From the NCBI GenBank assembly GCA_029050995.1, contig JAIDLO010000142.1, forward strand, positions 1 to 6,358: a DNA stretch of 6,358 nt. The letters run 5' to 3'. Below the pieces are notes generated by a model that saw only the letters and a program-made list of their open reading frames with translations, was not told the origin of the DNA and did not search any database. The stretch comes from Eubacterium sp. Its GTDB lineage: Bacteria; Bacillota; Clostridia; Oscillospirales; Acutalibacteraceae. Shown in pieces: positions 5,723 through 6,358 of the stretch (position 1 is the stretch's first letter; every line of letters starts with the position of its first letter). Made by a program: the position numbers and the translations under genes.

Positions 5723-6358
5723 TGGCTAAGGAAGTTACAACAGAAGAAACAAAAGAATATTCCAATTTTATTCATGATTTTATAGACAAGGATTTAGAAG
5801 ACGGCGTTTATTCAAGAGTTCAGACTCGTTTTCCTCCCGAACCAAACGGTTATCTTCATATCGGACATGCAAAGGCAATCTGCATAAACTTTGGTGCTAA
5901 GGAAAAATACAACGGCATATGCAATCTTCGCCTTGATGACACGAACCCTGTTAAGGAAGATACAGAATATGTTGATGCAATCAAGGAAGACATTGAGTGG
6001 CTTGGCTTTAAATGGGACAATCTTTATCACGCATCCGATTACTTTGATTTTCTTTATGAATGCGCAATAAAGCTTATCAAAAAGGGCAAGGCATTTGTAT
6101 GCGACCTTACACCAGAACAGCAGAGAGAATACAGAGGAACGCTTACAGAGCCTGGAAAGGAAAGCCCTTACCGCAATCGTTCCATTGAAGAAAACCTTGA
6201 TTTATTCCAGAGAATGACAAACGGCGAATTCCCCGAAGGCGCAAAGGTGCTTCGTGCAAAGATTGATATGGCTAGCCCGAATCTGAATATGAGAGATCCG
6301 ATCATTTACCGCATTATGTTTGCGTATCATCACAGAACAGGCGATAAATGGTGCGTTT
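5722..6358 (+). CDS. glnS: Glutamine--tRNA ligase (GlnRS), 5' part, runs off the window
   Basis: The first 212 residues of a class I synthetase charging tRNA-Gln with glutamine. The GlnRS hallmark FPPEPNGYLHIGHAKA (37-52) contains HIGH (46-49) and is followed by LRLDDTNPVKED (69-80). Other conserved segments are DIEWLGF (90-96), ASDYFDFLYE (104-113), GKAFVCDLTPEQ (122-133), SPYRNRSIEENL (147-158), VLRAKIDM (176-183) and RDPIIYRI (191-198) leading to HHRTGDKWC. Spacing matches the E. coli enzyme (554 residues). The frame has no internal stop. The KMSKS loop, anticodon domain and any C-terminal YqeY-like fusion, which is common in Clostridia, lie beyond position 6358. The ATG overlaps the gltX stop (TAATG), so the two are one transcription unit. 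GlnRS is patchy in Firmicutes, many of which make Gln-tRNA with GatCAB instead. Confidence 0.96.
   Translation, partial: MAKEVTTEETKEYSNFIHDFIDKDLEDGVYSRVQTRFPPEPNGYLHIGHAKAICINFGAKEKYNGICNLRLDDTNPVKEDTEYVDAIKEDIEWLGFKWDNLYHASDYFDFLYECAIKLIKKGKAFVCDLTPEQQREYRGTLTEPGKESPYRNRSIEENLDLFQRMTNGEFPEGAKVLRAKIDMASPNLNMRDPIIYRIMFAYHHRTGDKWCV

Overview
The window looks like a chromosomal stretch from a low-GC Gram-positive anaerobe of the class Clostridia, perhaps Oscillospiraceae (Ruminococcus/Eubacterium-like). This is inferred from the A/T-rich intergenic DNA with strong GGAGG ribosome sites, the Clostridia-type queuosine precursor transporter, a DUF4250-type small protein, a long GluRS with an N-terminal extension, and a directly adjacent glutaminyl-tRNA synthetase. 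No phage, plasmid, CRISPR, transposase or rRNA/tRNA gene is visible. Most of the window is ordinary housekeeping or membrane-protein DNA.

Layout, left to right. (1) 33-740 (+): YhhQ-family queuosine precursor transporter. It ends inside a hairpin terminator that also serves the convergent gene. (2) 757-1749 (-): XRE-type DNA-binding domain joined to about six membrane helices, with a promoter and a 10-bp palindrome over its predicted start site. (3) 1869-2699 (-): PAP2-superfamily membrane phosphatase, upstream of the XRE gene on the same strand. (4) 2752-2855: divergent intergenic gap filled by an unusual pair of hairpins. (5) 2919-3722 (+): unrecognised protein with about seven membrane segments and its own strong promoter. 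(6) 3759-3935 (-): 58-residue DUF4250-like protein, convergent with the previous gene across a strong hairpin terminator. (7) 4061-5722 (+): gltX, followed with a 1-base overlap by glnS (5722 to the window edge), a two-gene tRNA-charging operon.

Functional links are limited. gltX and glnS clearly belong together, supplying Glu-tRNA and Gln-tRNA. The PAP2 and membrane-XRE genes may be co-transcribed and both act at the membrane, but their link is only positional. The queuosine transporter belongs to tRNA modification; any partner gene would lie outside the window.

The most interesting item is the twin-hairpin element at 2758-2834. Its two modules share the same architecture and loop core but have unrelated stems, and the only two differences in the core form one compensatory base-pair change. 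It sits outside the predicted transcripts, between two divergent promoters. I see no convincing new defence or mobile system here.
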